Shown piece after piece: positions 21,211 to 35,000 of a DNA stretch of 64,000 nt. The notes under the pieces are model-generated. The model saw only the letters and a list, made by a program, of their open reading frames with translations. It ran no database searches and was not told where the DNA came from. How positions within the stretch are numbered: position 1 is the stretch's first letter; each line of letters starts with the position of its first letter. The DNA is taken from the NCBI RefSeq assembly GCF_001625305.1, contig NW_017804487.1, positions 1,145,023-1,209,022 of the forward strand. The letters run 5' to 3'. This DNA is from Branchiostoma belcheri. Lineage: Eukaryota; Chordata; Leptocardii; Amphioxiformes; Branchiostomatidae. The position numbers and the translations under genes are program-made.

Positions 21211-24094
21211 AATAAAATGTGTACATAAATTATTTTCTTACACTAAGTTACTTACAAAAAACGCTCCCTACTTACTAAAAAGTCCTCAGACACACTTCCA
21301 TACTACCATAACAAATGGTGGTTATGTTACAAATTTATTGTATTTTAACGCCCAAACCACGAATATGTACAGAAATCATGTATGGAATGTTAGGGCAACA
21401 CGACATGTTAGGATACTCCTTTTCTTTACAGTAATTTTTCCAACAACATAATCCACAGGGCCCCACGGAAAAGCAGTATTATCACTGAGTAGGCAACCCT
21501 GTATAAATATGACGGAAAATAGAAAATTAACTAGAAAGGTAACATTCGCACAACAAATCCATAATGTTAACCTTCGCATGTGGTCTGCTCTGTTGATTCT
21601 TACTCAAACACATTCATATATATATAAATGGTCAGACAGGAGTCTAAATCCCTCCTGCTATAAAATCGCAACATGATGTAACCATGCACTAGTTACCATG
21701 GTGACAGACGTCTGGTTCAGGTCATTGACCTTATTGGTTTGGAAAAGAAGAAGAAGAGGACACAGAGCAAAAACTATATGTTTTCCTTTGGTAACCATAA
21801 TAAATCCATGTACCTGGTACCTTTACTCCCGGTTCTAAGTCTGTCTCTGGTTGGTTCAACCAGGCGTCATGAAAACGGCGAGGCATCATCAGAGCTAGAA
21901 TAGCAATTGTATAAAAGGACAAGGTGGCATGCTTTCTTTCATTAAAAACATACGATCCTACAAAGGAAGGTTTCACTACTGCTAGGGGGTACAGGTCTAT
22001 ATTTTCTGCTGCAAATCTCTGTGTTAGGCCACAGGAAGTAAATTTTATAGATGACATCCTCCTAGATGACAGACTCCAAATCTAATGCAACAGAGCGAAA
22101 AGAAAATGGTGGGCCAAAAAAAAAGATACCTACAAATTTGAATTTTGATATATCATTAACCTTGTTAAACAAGAAATGATACCCATATTGTGCTGTCTGT
22201 ATTTGAAGGACCAAAGGATAAGAATACGAGCAAAAATATTACGGTCCACTTGAACAATATCAAAGAGAGAAACACAATAATCACAAAACACCATGTCTCC
22301 ATTATCAGGCAGTGTGGTCGTCTGTATTGAGTAAAGTAACAGTTCACTCACTGTAAAACAAGAGAACAAACATTCCTAAACTTTCTTCCTTCTGGCTTAG
22401 CTGTTTACACTCAAGACAGAACCTTCTGTACAACTGGCCCGCTTTAAATGTCTAATTATACATAACACTGTACACAATGTTCAAGTATTGCAAACAATAT
22501 CCACAAAAAGAATGTTTCAAGCATAATACAATGTACACATGCAGGGTGAAGTACATTCATGTATGTTGATTGTACGTATGATAATAAGTATGGAAAGAGC
22601 TGAATCCAATGAACTCTTGCTTCTTGAGTGACTTATTTGATGTCAAATCAACTGTATTATTCCCAAGTCAGTATAGTTCACATAAAGTATACTAAACAGT
22701 AGAAGACATGAGAAGTTTTTGCTCTATTTTGCATCAACAATTTCCAGAAAAAAATCACAGAAACAAAAATACTAAAATATCTACAAAATTGGACAAAAAA
22801 GCAACATTTGTCAATATGGCAACAAAACATCACAAACACCAAAATGACATCCATTTGATAGAAATTTCTCATTTTGCTACTAACTTTACAAAATTATAGG
22901 TATCTACCAGCAGCCACAGGAATTTTTATGATTTCAGAGTTGAAATATGATTTTCACTTTGCTTTGTGACGCAATGATATGCAACAGGTTAAAAAATGTC
23001 CAAAGATGTCCACCCATCATTGTGACAGACATGTACAATGATAATCACTTTTTCACAAAGCTTACTTAATCCAATCATGTGTAGTGTCATTTTGCTGGCT
23101 GATTTGGCAATATTCCTTCCTGTAGTTGAGTTAAATACTATAAATACTAAATGCTATTTTTGAAAGTTTATGACTGATGCTGTTTATATCTTGCAAACTC
23201 TAGAAGATACACTGATGTTTCACACAACAGTTGTGAAATACACTTGCCTTTATACACATTCTTATATCCAGGCTACTACTTTATACAGCATGACTGAGTA
23301 TCTACTTATATTGAGGTATATGGAAAGTATGATGATTGTGAGGCAGTGAAAAGTGTAGCCAATAAATACATGTATAATCAACTACAAGAGAAGATTGTTT
23401 TGACTCTGAATAGGGTATGAGCCTTTTCCAAAACGATCGCTGCTAGAGGTATTATGGTCAGATTTTATGTTACACAGACTGAGAACGATGTGAACCTATA
23501 AACTTTCAAGGAAGGAAACAACCATCTGTTTACTACTATTTTTTAAAACATGAGACTGTAAAAACATTACCTCTGTGCTGGAGGTATTGTTTTGCTGGCT
23601 GTGAGTATGTTTGTGTGGGTTGGACATTAAGGTTCCTGTGCTTGGATTCCAAGCAAGACAGTTGTTTGCTTCTATGTCACTGACACTGCATAAAAAAGTA
23701 CCCTTTCTTCCACTACCACACAAGATAGTCCAGCGAAAGCAGCCACTACGGATTCACCCTAGACAGTACATATCCACTCTAAAAGATTCCCCATGTAAAA
23801 GACACACCATAGAAAACTGTGGAATGCTATCAACTTACCTACTTTCACACTAAAATCTTACACCGTCCAATCCTTGGAGAAGTCAACCCACTATCAGCAG
23901 ATGGAAACAAAGAAAAAATTTAAAATGGTCACATGGTCAACTGATTTCACGAGCCAGCCAATCAATGATGAGCCAACATGATCAGTTTAGTAGTGTTTGT
24001 CCAATCAGCCAGAAGTACAGCTTTCAAAGTCTGCCTCACGAGCTAGGTTAATTCCACATTCAGGACCATTCTGCAACATTTCTATACATACACG
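21211..24094. other. Intergenic region between the repeat gene and BAZ2
   Basis: Contains a family E repeat (21691-21798) and a family A-like end (22025-22080). The rest is unique AT-rich DNA. No exon with domain evidence was found. The right part may include distal 3' untranslated sequence of BAZ2. Confidence 0.4.
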
Positions 24095-24100
24095 TTTATT
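24095..24100 (-). terminator. Candidate poly(A) signal of BAZ2
   Basis: TTTATT on the plus strand (AATAAA on the minus strand) lies about 560 bases past the BAZ2 stop codon. Other signals further left cannot be excluded. Confidence 0.35.
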
Positions 24101-24657
24101 TGTCTACTTTATAGCTATGGGGTGACCTTCAAGTGTAACAGTTCAGTGCTTCTTTGATAATCATTCTGCTCGGTCACAAAGGCTGTGTCCACAGTTCTCT
24201 AGACCCTACGATAGAGGGTCGACAAGGAATGAAATAAGCTTGCACACAGTTGGATCAGTCCCACACTGTCCTGCATGTAAAACCCTACATAAAACAATCA
24301 CAGGTCATGATCACATCACTGTACAACACCGATCCCTGATTGTGTTTGGTACGTCTGTACATCTGTCGTAAGCTCGGCATGGCTTGGAAAGCACCAGGCT
24401 GTCAAAGACGGGCCTGTAAAGCTTCGTGTTTTTGCTGTGAGCAGTTGTTTTTTTGTTTGTCTGAAGATTCTGCTGTATTACATGCACCATTTCCACATTT
24501 TCTTTCATTCAGAAGCGTAAAAAGTCATCTTTCCAGTTAACATCAGCTTGCATCAGTGTAAGATTTAAAGCGACGTGTTTTTCAGAGTTTGTGGGAATTG
24601 TTGCAAAGCTTTTTGCCTGGCCAGTGTGGCTGAATCGGCGGTGTGTCATCCCCAATC

Positions 24658-26012
24658 CTATCTGTAGCTACTGTCTGTGGTTAGTTCGGACCATCGCGTC
24701 TCGAAACACGCCCGCATGTTGTGTCCGGCCTGCCCCACGGCGGAATCATCCTCGTTGAACGTCTCACAGTTGTCAAAGATCAGCCTGACGTCCTCGGCAA
24801 AGTCCTCCCTTGACCTGTACCTGAAATGTACAGGAGAAAATGTTAGCTTTTGTTTTAAGCTTTTAAGCTTTTTTTACCATTATTCGGGTTACACAAAAGG
24901 CAGCAAACAAATGATGCAGTGTTCTAACCAGTGTAAATTTTTTTTCCATCATCTCTATTTTGTACGTCGAGCACCTGGGGTGCAACAATCCTAGGGGTCT
25001 AAGGGAATATGTCAAGTTGTGTTAAGTGCCTTTGCCAAGAGCACAAGATCGGTGGCATGTCAGGACTTGAACCCTGGACCTTTTGGTTCCGAGTCACGCA
25101 CGCTGCTGTTGTGCCACACGACCACACAAGACTACACGTATTAAACTTTTTTCTTCCACTTACTTGTTATCCCTGAGTTTATTCTTGATGGTGGATAAGT
25201 CCATGGGTTTCTTGATGATTTTCCTGTACTGAGGGAACTGTTTAGTGTTGACAGGGACTAAGAAGGGCCAGGCATCTTCGTGCTTCTCCAGCTCAGGTAA
25301 GATACTCCTGGTTGGGTGGGGAACAAACAGTCTGGTCAAGAACACAAAATGGTTCGATGCTTTGGATAAAATTCTGTAAAAAGACTGTAAATTATACATG
25401 TGCAAGATTTTAACCCTTGTCCTGCTGGCATTCCTGGCACAATATTTTTCAATAATTTCATGTCTTAATTAGATCATAGACCCCCAATTTTTTTCCCTGC
25501 AGTGGCATAGTTACTTCCGCATTTGTTGCGTTTCGCTGCGGTGTGATGCGTTGCACAAGAAATACCCCCAAATCGTACCTAGTATACAGGGTGTTATATA
25601 GATGGTACTGTATTTGCAGAACAACAATTGTTGTGCTCCACAGGACAAGGGTTTTAGCAGACCACATGTTCTAAAGTTAAACTATCCTTTTTGCATATGC
25701 TTTTCTTTTCCAATTTGATGTATAGAAGCTAAACTGACTAAACAATATTTCTAACTCAAAGAACAAATGAAATTCCTGGTTTTTTTTATCATAGAAAACG
25801 TATTATTTCAACATGTTATTCAGTTACTGTATATTGAAAATGAAGTTATCTACTCCTAACCTGCAGGGTGCCAGGTCCTTGGAGGCTTCGTTCTTTGCCT
25901 TCTTGTCCTTCTTGTCAGGCACGTACATGGGGGAGGGACAGTCGTCTGACAGGCTGTTTCCTGCATCCTTCTCTTTTGTCTCTTTACTCTTCCTGTTCCT
26001 CCTGCCTTTGAT
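24658..26012 (-). CDS. BAZ2B: BAZ2 exons: bromodomain and C-terminus
   Basis: Exon 25861-26012 is a basic linker (IKGRRNRKSKETKEKD ... DKKDKKAKNEASKDLAPCR). Exons 25164-25307 and 24658-24820 encode the bromodomain: DAWPFLVPVN with the WPF shelf, FPQYRKIIKKPMDLSTIKNK, the B helix YRSREDFAEDVRLIFDNCET, and FNEDDSAVGQAGHNM with the acetyl-lysine-binding asparagine (FN). The protein ends FETRWSELTTDSSYR and the TAG stop is at 24658-24660. Bromodomains at the very C-terminus are standard for BAZ2. Confidence 0.95.
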
Positions 26013-29000
26013 CTGTGATGGACAGGTGTTCATGACAACAGCAGTGTTAGAAATACCCATCTGCAGTCTGCATTTTGCAGAGACAGTTCCAATATTGCAG
26101 AAGAAAAATTAAGCCATCTGCAATTTTGCAGACTGAAAAAATAAAGCCATGTATGGCCACAGTTTTGCCCAGATGTGTCACACAACCAACATTATCTTAT
26201 TTCTAAACCCAGGCAGCACAGTTTCTAGGGGCAAAATTTAGTACTTTTCTTACTGTTATTGCTATATAAAAACTTCCACAAAGCTGAAAAGATTGTGTAT
26301 TTGCAAAAAGTATTTGAAACACAGAGAAATTTTGTAGCAGTTTTTATATTCTGCAATATTGCACAACACTGAAAAAAAGTTACCACTGCAAGTTACATGT
26401 AGTTTACAGAGAACTGCACAGAAGAAACAACTGCAAAGTGAACTATGACATAAAATGATATGTTCATGATGAATATATTTGCACCTACAGACTTAAATTA
26501 ACAACATTACAACACAAACCTGTTACCATGGTTACCAAAATGATTGACATGAAGGAAGACCATCTTAAAGATAGTTTAAACTGACCTAACGTTTTGAAAC
26601 AAAAAGAAGGCTCAGCTTTATGAGATAATTCACCAGTAAAACTTATTTTGTGTGAAGCATTGCCACTTACCCCAGCTTTCAGGCATTCTGGACAAGTCCA
26701 CTTTCCTCGTGGGGCCCTAAGACAAAACAAGAAAGAAAACAGTTAAAAATGGAAAACAATAACAATTGTAGACTTTTTCACAGACATCAAAACAACAACT
26801 ACAGTACTGACATATTTGTCATCAGATAGGCATTACATGCTTAGCTTAGCTTAGAGTTTCAATACTGCTCATTAAACAGTTTCAGTTTCAAGAATTTCAA
26901 AGACACTATGCTGTCATCTTGGACTTACAGTAACCATCACTCCATCAAAATATCTAATGATGGTACAATGTATTTCTCAGGGGAATGCTTTACTCAACAA
27001 AGTACCAATAAGCAATTCAACAATAATCATTACAACTATTTGACAAGTCTGATGTAAGTTCTTGTGGAAGTTTAACCCTTGTCCTGCTGTCATTTTTTAC
27101 ACAAATTTTTCAAATAATTTGAAGTCATAATCAGGTCACAGAATCTTGACTTTTTTTGCCCCGCGGTGGCGTAGTCACTTCCACATTGGTTGCATTTCGC
27201 TGCGGTGTAATGCGTTGCATGAGAAACACCCCCAAATCATACATATACAGGACACTATATACTGTAGAAGGTACTGTATGTGCAACGCATATATACATTG
27301 TATATATGGGCCCCACAGGACAAGGGTTAACATGTGTACCAGTAACATATTCCAATATTCGACAATGTCTAACTTTTGCAGTAAAATCCAGAGTATTCTA
27401 CAAATGTTTGCACAAGTGTACACACATGTAGTACATACTTGTTGAGTGGTGGGTCCAGACACTGGATGTGGTAGACTCGGGGACAGTGCTCACACCTGGC
27501 AGCTTTAACTGTCACCTTCTTCTCACACACCACACAGCACTCCTCACCAGTCGCCTGGCAACAGACAAACACGTCAACACGCATAAACATAATAAAGGTC
27601 AACAACTACTACCCTATTCACATGTCTTTTGCAGTTTGAATGTTGAAAGGCTCAAATGTTTTTTCAGCTAATGCTACAAAAACGTCTTATACACATATGT
27701 ACAGTGTAGCTTAAAAGCTTACATGTTCTTACATGTACTCTCTATGCAGGTTAGGTGCAGGCAGTCTATGATTACATATGATACATGTGGATTTTTATTT
27801 GCTGCATTGAATGTTTCCACTTAATATGAAGTATAAAAGAAATGATGTTAATGGTTTTAAAAGCTTTTAGTATGATCCATACTTCTGAAAATCCAACTGG
27901 TGCAGGTAAAATTTCTCTGGTGTAGCTGTGCAGGTAATATTCAGTGCATAAAAAGGATATCAAGCCCTGTTCCCTATAGATTACATGAAGAGCACTAGAC
28001 TATTACACATATAATGTGACAGTATATACTCACAGCTGCCACACACACTGAACAGAACCAGTCTCCATCTGGTACCACTGTCATCCTCGGCTACACACAA
28101 ATATGGGAGAACACAGAGTCAGCACAGTGGTAATACATGTATATACAGATTGTGGGAAGGAAAAAGCAAGTTAACTCAGGTCACACATTCTGGTCATATT
28201 CCTAAAGCTAAACCCCTTTCTTCCACATGCAGGTTTGAACATAAACATGTAGTGCATAACACCAACAGACGTACTCTGACACAATTTCTACATACTATTA
28301 CTACTAGTGTCAAGCAACAACATATGTACAGAGAAAACAATATTGTGCAGAGAAAACAGCATTGTAAACAGTTACTGTAAATTTTATGATGGTCACTACT
28401 GACTGAGGCCACATACAGCGTTACATAAAATGTTAACTGTGACCATTTTGGTGTTTAGTACCCTACCTTTACACAGTACGTGTGGAAGCCTTTATCACAG
28501 CCGTCACACAGAAGTAACTGGGCCTCGTTGTCTCCCTTCCGACAGAACTGGCAGAACTGCAAGGACAGAAACCATCCAGTATGTCAAGTAAAGGTGACAC
28601 AGAAAGAAACAATGAAAAACTAACTCAAGCCTAGCTCATATACATATGTATGACATAAGTTGAAAAGTTGTATAGTACTTTAACATACTGATTTTAAAGG
28701 GGAAAAAGAGAGGTGAGAGTACACAAATGTATATCGAAGTCTGCTATTTTTAAATTGCACTGCTTTTACATGCAGCATATTACAGAATGATCCTTGTTGT
28801 TTGTATAAGTAGTTACATTTGTAGTTATGAGGCATTATAGAGGAAAAACTTTATTGCACGACAATTGTACATGCCATTGGTATAATGCATGGCATTATGA
28901 CTATGACAATAATAATGATTGTACTGGTAGCACAAAAAAAGAAAAGGGTATAGAATGAAAATTAACATCCTAATTACTAATTCAGTTGTTTGTACCTACG

Positions 29001-32000
29001 ATTAGCCCTCGGGCATGTATTTGCAATAAACTTTCGCTAATATTATATACTGGTGCAGTATTTATCAGCCATCTGTACAATAAGAAAATCAATGTACTTT
29101 TACAGTGTACATGTATACACAGAGACTTCTTAAACACTTTTTTCTGCCCCTAGACATCCTGAGACACATAGGTATACTGCTAACCCCCAGGGGAGCCACA
29201 GAAAGGGCGGGACTTGTACTGACCACTTTCATGATGGACTTGTCCCAGGCGATGCACTTCTCCAGCAGACCCAGGCACATGAACAGCTGCGGCGCCGTGG
29301 TCTCTGTACCAACCACATCCCGCCACACACGCAGGGCGTTAGGAATGTCCTCATCACTGTTCCTACAAAACACAACAGACATATTGTTACAGGGTAGAGC
29401 ACACGTCTTGTGCTACATACATGTAGTACATGAACATTCACAAGTTTCCCATTCCCAGAATGCATTGCGAAAACAGGGGTCTAAACCTCATTTGCATAGG
29501 ACAGGAAGGCATCGGAATGATCCTGTTGACATTAAACAGTTTGCTTTTCAGTGTGTTTAATTAAATTACTATGGGTTCATCTGACAAAAAATAGACAATG
29601 AATTTTTGTAGCATGTGTGGTTTGTCTCCATGTTAAAAAGAACAAAAAAACTTCATTCTCTATTTGTTGTCAGATTGGACCCATAGTCATTTTAATGAGT
29701 TTTAAGCATAAAATGCCCCAACACCTCAAAACACAGTGAAAAGCAAGTTGTTTAACGTCACCAGGATCATTCCGATGCCTTCCAGTCCTATGCAAATGAG
29801 GTTTAGACCCCTGTTTTCGCAATGCATTCTGGGGATGGGAAACCCGTGAATATCAACCTGTCTATCTGCCTTATCTCAATACCAGCTGGAGGCAAGGCTA
29901 GGGTGTCATGCATGGCACTACTCTGAATGGCTCAAATTTGAAAAAGCTGGGTCCATTGGTGTTGTGGTACCTCTGATGACATACATGAGCCATCAAACAA
30001 CCCATCAATGTAACAATATACATGATGTATTTAGGAACAAAATGAAAAAAATAGGCAGGTCAGTTGCTGATATTTGTAGTTTTTTTTTTATTTAGGAAGA
30101 AAATGAAAAAATAGGCAGGTCAGTTGCTGATATTTGTAGTTTTGTTTTTTTATTTAGGAAGAAAATGAAAAAAATAGGCAGGTCAGTTGCTGATATTTGT
30201 AGTTTTTTTTTTTATTTAGGAAGAAAATGAAAACAATAGGCAGGTCAGTTGCTGATATTTGTAGTTTTTTTTTAGGAAGAAAATGAAAAAAATAGGCAGG
30301 TCAGTTTTTTTTTTTATTTAGGAAGAAAATGAAAAAAATAGGCAGGTCAGTTGCTGATATTTGTAGTTTTGTTAAAAAAAAATCTGAAACATTTTTTTCT
30401 GTTTTACAGTCACTTACATACATGAAGCTAGAGGTGGACCTCTTTAAGTCAGAACCTGTCACAACTGATAGTTCTTACCATAATTATACAGTAACAATGT
30501 CTCAAGGCTTTTGCAAGTCTAATGGTACTGCTTTCAAATTATATCAAACAAACATTATGTCAAACAAATGGTAATGTTACATGTACACCAACTGCATCAA
30601 AGGCACCTTAACACCAATGTATGAAAACCTTGTACACCCAGCTATAGGCATGTGGTGACAGTATATCTTCACTAAACGTGTACCTAGCAGAGCTGGAAAG
30701 AAGCTGATAAAATGAGGGCATGCAGAGTTAAGGTAGAACTAAAGTTGGGAGGACATACGGTGGTGTAGAAGAGTTGGAGTTCTCTTCTGGGAAGCCCATG
30801 GTGGCAAGACTTATCTGCACACTGGAACACAACATGGCAGAGACAGGCCTTCAGTTACTGTCTTCTTCTCTTTCTTTCAGTTTCTTTCTTCTTCTCTTTC
30901 AGTTTATTTTGTTCTTGTTTGTTTGCTTGTTTGTTTGTTTGGGTGCTAACGGTGATGTGACAAATGAAGGGGACTGTTCAGAAGAGAAGCTTCAGCCCCC
31001 GTCACACATTCAGAACCTTCTCCAGAACACCATGGCCAGTCGACTAAGTTTGGCTGAAGTTTGGGAGCAGTCGGACTAGATTTAGGCAACGCCTAGTACC
31101 TTTCTGTATGAATCAAACTGAATTTGTGCTAAATTTGAGTCAAATTTCACTGCAAACCACGCCTGACCAACTCCCGAACACTAGCCAACCATGGCTGAAC
31201 CTCAGATCAAAACCTGAATGTTTGAAACTTTTGGCTACCGTAGACTAAGGCCACACCAATTTAATTTCTTGGTTCCGGATTTTTCTAGAAAAACAATGGA
31301 GTGGGCGGGCGAAAAAATAATAAAAACAAAAACAGGCCTAGGCATCCTATTATGGCCCAAAATGGTACGATAGGAGCCATGAAGTCAACACACCAGGCTG
31401 GTTCAAAATTCATTTTGAACTTTTAATGATACCATTGCATTGAAAGATGGAATAACTGTAACAACTAGGAAGAAAAGGATTGTTTTCAACTGTTCGGGGC
31501 AAAATATGAGCATTTTGCAGTTGATTCTGAATCTTTTTTTTTTTGCAAATCAGAAAAAAAATGAAGCGGGCAAATCCGTTAACCAAGAAATTAAATTGGT
31601 GTGGCCTAACACCAGCCGACCCTGCTCCAGACCTACTCCTAACCATGGTTGTGGGGAGTTTGGCTAGTGATCTGGAGGCCACAAATTCAGCTATGTGTGA
31701 CAGGGGCTTTACCTTGGGAAGTCTAAGCAACGTAATGAAAGTTACGCACTGATCACATGCAGTTAGCAGCTCAAAGGTTTGAATCTGAACATCATCTTTC
31801 CATCAGAATTCCTCTAACTCACTGTTTAGAATCTTGGAACAAAATTAATAATGTGCCTCCAGCTGCTAAAGTACAAACGTACGACCTTACTCCTTATCAA
31901 AATCAGAATAAAAATGTTTAACCAGGTACAGAAGGCCAAGCTGTTTAGTCACAAAAGATTTTTAAAAGGTTTTCCAGAGACAAGTCCAAACAAGACTTTT

Positions 32001-35000
32001 TTCAAACCAAGAAAAAAAAACAAGAACTTTGAAGCACCAAGGTTTGAGGTAGCCTCCATAGCATGTCAAAAACTAGGGGTTTTGGGGGTCTTCATGGTCT
32101 TTGGGAGCTTTTATGTGCTATTTTCTGATTGCATATTAGACAACATAGCCGGCCTGGTTGAATTACCCCCTTTTTTGAACTGGGCTAATCAGAAAACAGC
32201 CTAAGACCACCAAACCCCCAGTACTATAAGCCTGCTACGGAGGCTAGGTTTGAGGACCATGAACTCAAAGCCTGAAGGATGTAAAGAGTGTTAGAAGAGT
32301 GAAGACTTACTTCTTGCTGAGCGGAGGTTTGATATATCTCCTCTCCAGGTTCATCTCCAGAGACGCTAATCTCTTCTGGGCAAGCTCCAAGGGTCGAAGG
32401 TCACTGTCCTCCTCAACTGTTGAGAAAAGATGACAAATTTTTATCATCAATTCAAAACAGTCAAAATGATTTTGAAAACAATCAGAATTCTGTTGACAAA
32501 GCAATGACACTTTTCAATAGGTAAGAAGATTAACATTGTTTAATTGTATTACTAATATTTTAAAATGTACACTGAAAGTGCTTCTGCTTTTCCGTGTAAT
32601 ATTGATGTTTGTATCTTACTTGATTTATCTGCATAGTCTGCTGTCATCCTTGGTGGAAGTTTCCAGCCCTGAAAGAATAATATAAATAAATTTAACCAGT
32701 TCAAGCTTTCTTCTTTTAGATGCAAAGTTTGGGAACAGCCACACACCACACGTTAAAGAACCCACCACGCCTTTTAAAAAAGAGTATACAGCAGGGGCAT
32801 GCCCTAGTGTGATGTTATGATAATATAATACTAGTACCGGTATCTGAAAGTTGGTGATTTACTGCGGACTCAACGAAGAAGAATGTAAAAATCACAGAAA
32901 TACACTAAATTCCTATCCTTCGGCAATGCTCCAAGAAAAGCTATCTGTCACCAAAAAGTCAAGACCATATCATGTTTAGGACAAAAGGTACAAAAACTGG
33001 AAGTTCTGCTGCTGAACCAAAAGTTGTCCTGCAGTACCAAGGTCAGACACCAGGAGGCCCACAATGGACCTTTACCTTTCTCTTTCTATGAGTATGACCT
33101 ACCAACATACCAAATACCATCACAATCCAAAAAGGCGTTCTGAAGTTATGCTGGCTACAAATGTGTGGAAACACACACACAAAGATGGACACACACACAC
33201 TGACAGGCCAAAAACAATACCTCCATTTTTCATGGAGGTAATAAAGAAGTCTGCATGCTGACCTTGACCTGTAGACTGGCCTGGAACACCCTCTCCTCCA
33301 GGTCCTCCACATCCTGCAGCAGGGACACCTCAAACTTGTAGGCCAGCTCACAGGAGTCCTGCTCCTGCCACGTCTCCAGCGCAGCGCCAGACCCGTCACG
33401 TACTGTCTTGTCATCTTCTACCTCCTCCAGTTTGATCGCTGCAGGGACAGAAAAACATGCTCGTGTTATGAAGCAATCATCTTATCAGGCCGTGACCTAA
33501 AAAGTAGTCGATTATTAGAATAACCGACCACTTTTTTGACGATTATACAGGGGACAGGACACTAACAGTAGTGTTAAACTTGAAGTATTTATCTATCAAA
33601 CAACGTACTGTAATTTTATTTTGACTGATTTATTTTAGGGTACAACACAATTAAAAAAAGCATATGGATCCGTCCCGCACTGTCTTGTCATCTTCTACCT
33701 CCTCAAGTTTGATCGCTTCAGGGACAGACAAACATGCTTGTGTTATCATCTGTATCTGTATCTGTATCTGTATAGCCGGTATAACCGCCTTTCGGCATAA
33801 CACACCAGCTTCGCAGGCACGTGGCGCGGCGGCAGCTGGCTATATTACACCGATCGACTTGTTACACCTAACCCTTGAACTTCTACATGTAGCTCTAGAC
33901 ATTGTTTAAAGCTATCTATTGACAATGCCCCTACTGTACTTGGTGACAGTGAGTTCCACTCTGTGATAGTTCTAGGAAAGAATGAATTCTTGAACACCTC
34001 AATCCTTGGTTGATAATTCTGGTACTTGAATGCATGGCTATTTCTTATTCTCTTCTGGGCTGGTATTAGGTACTTAGTAGTTGGGACATCCACCAGTTTA
34101 TTAGTCATTTTGTACAACTGTACATCATGCATAGTCTGGACATCTTTCTTCTGTCTTCCAGTGAGGTCCACTGTAGGTTTCTTTTCATTTCTGTGACACT
34201 AGCACCTCTTTCATAGTTGTTCATACAGAATCTTGCAGCTTGATTCTGTACCCTTTCCAATTTGTCTTTGTCTTTCTTTGTATATGGATCCCATACTGTC
34301 ACAGCGTATTGTGCTACTGGTGCTGTGTACCGGTTAGTTGGAACTACATTTTAGTGAAAAAATGGTAAGGTTCAAGTAAAAAAAAGCTAAATTTCTGGAA
34401 CCTGTTCCAGACTTACAAAAAAATCCATCATGATGTCACATTCCCCCTTTTGTTTTAAACCATCTGATATCTTCATTAGCAAAAAATTTGTGCTGCAAAA
34501 TGAAGAAAGCATTGTCATTGGGCATTGTCAATTGTGGGCCCCCATAAGTGGCCACAGTTTTGCCCAGAGGTGCACCGCAAACAATATATCTTGCATCTAA
34601 ACCCTGGTAGTACAGTGCTCACTACAAAATTTTGTGTTAAAGATGCCCCATTTTCTATTATTATCTTACATGTAAATATCATGATAATAGCAGTTTAAAT
34701 AGCAGTTTCAATGTGTGGTTGTGTAAGAAAAGAGGTTTGTAGTTCTGCAAGGATCTTACCATCATTTTCCCTGGCCTTCTTACAGCACTGGCATGCATAG
34801 TCGTTGTACTTCTGCAGGGATTTCTGCAGGATTCTCTCCCTGATCCCACGAGGGTGGAGCACCTTCAGCAGGGACCGGATCTGTTCTGACTCCAGCATCT
34901 GCCACCAGCCAAGAACCATTTCTGACAATGGGAAAAACATAATAGTTCAGGGCTCCAATTCTGGGTGGACAGTGCAGGTAATGTTTGAGCTGTATGTACA

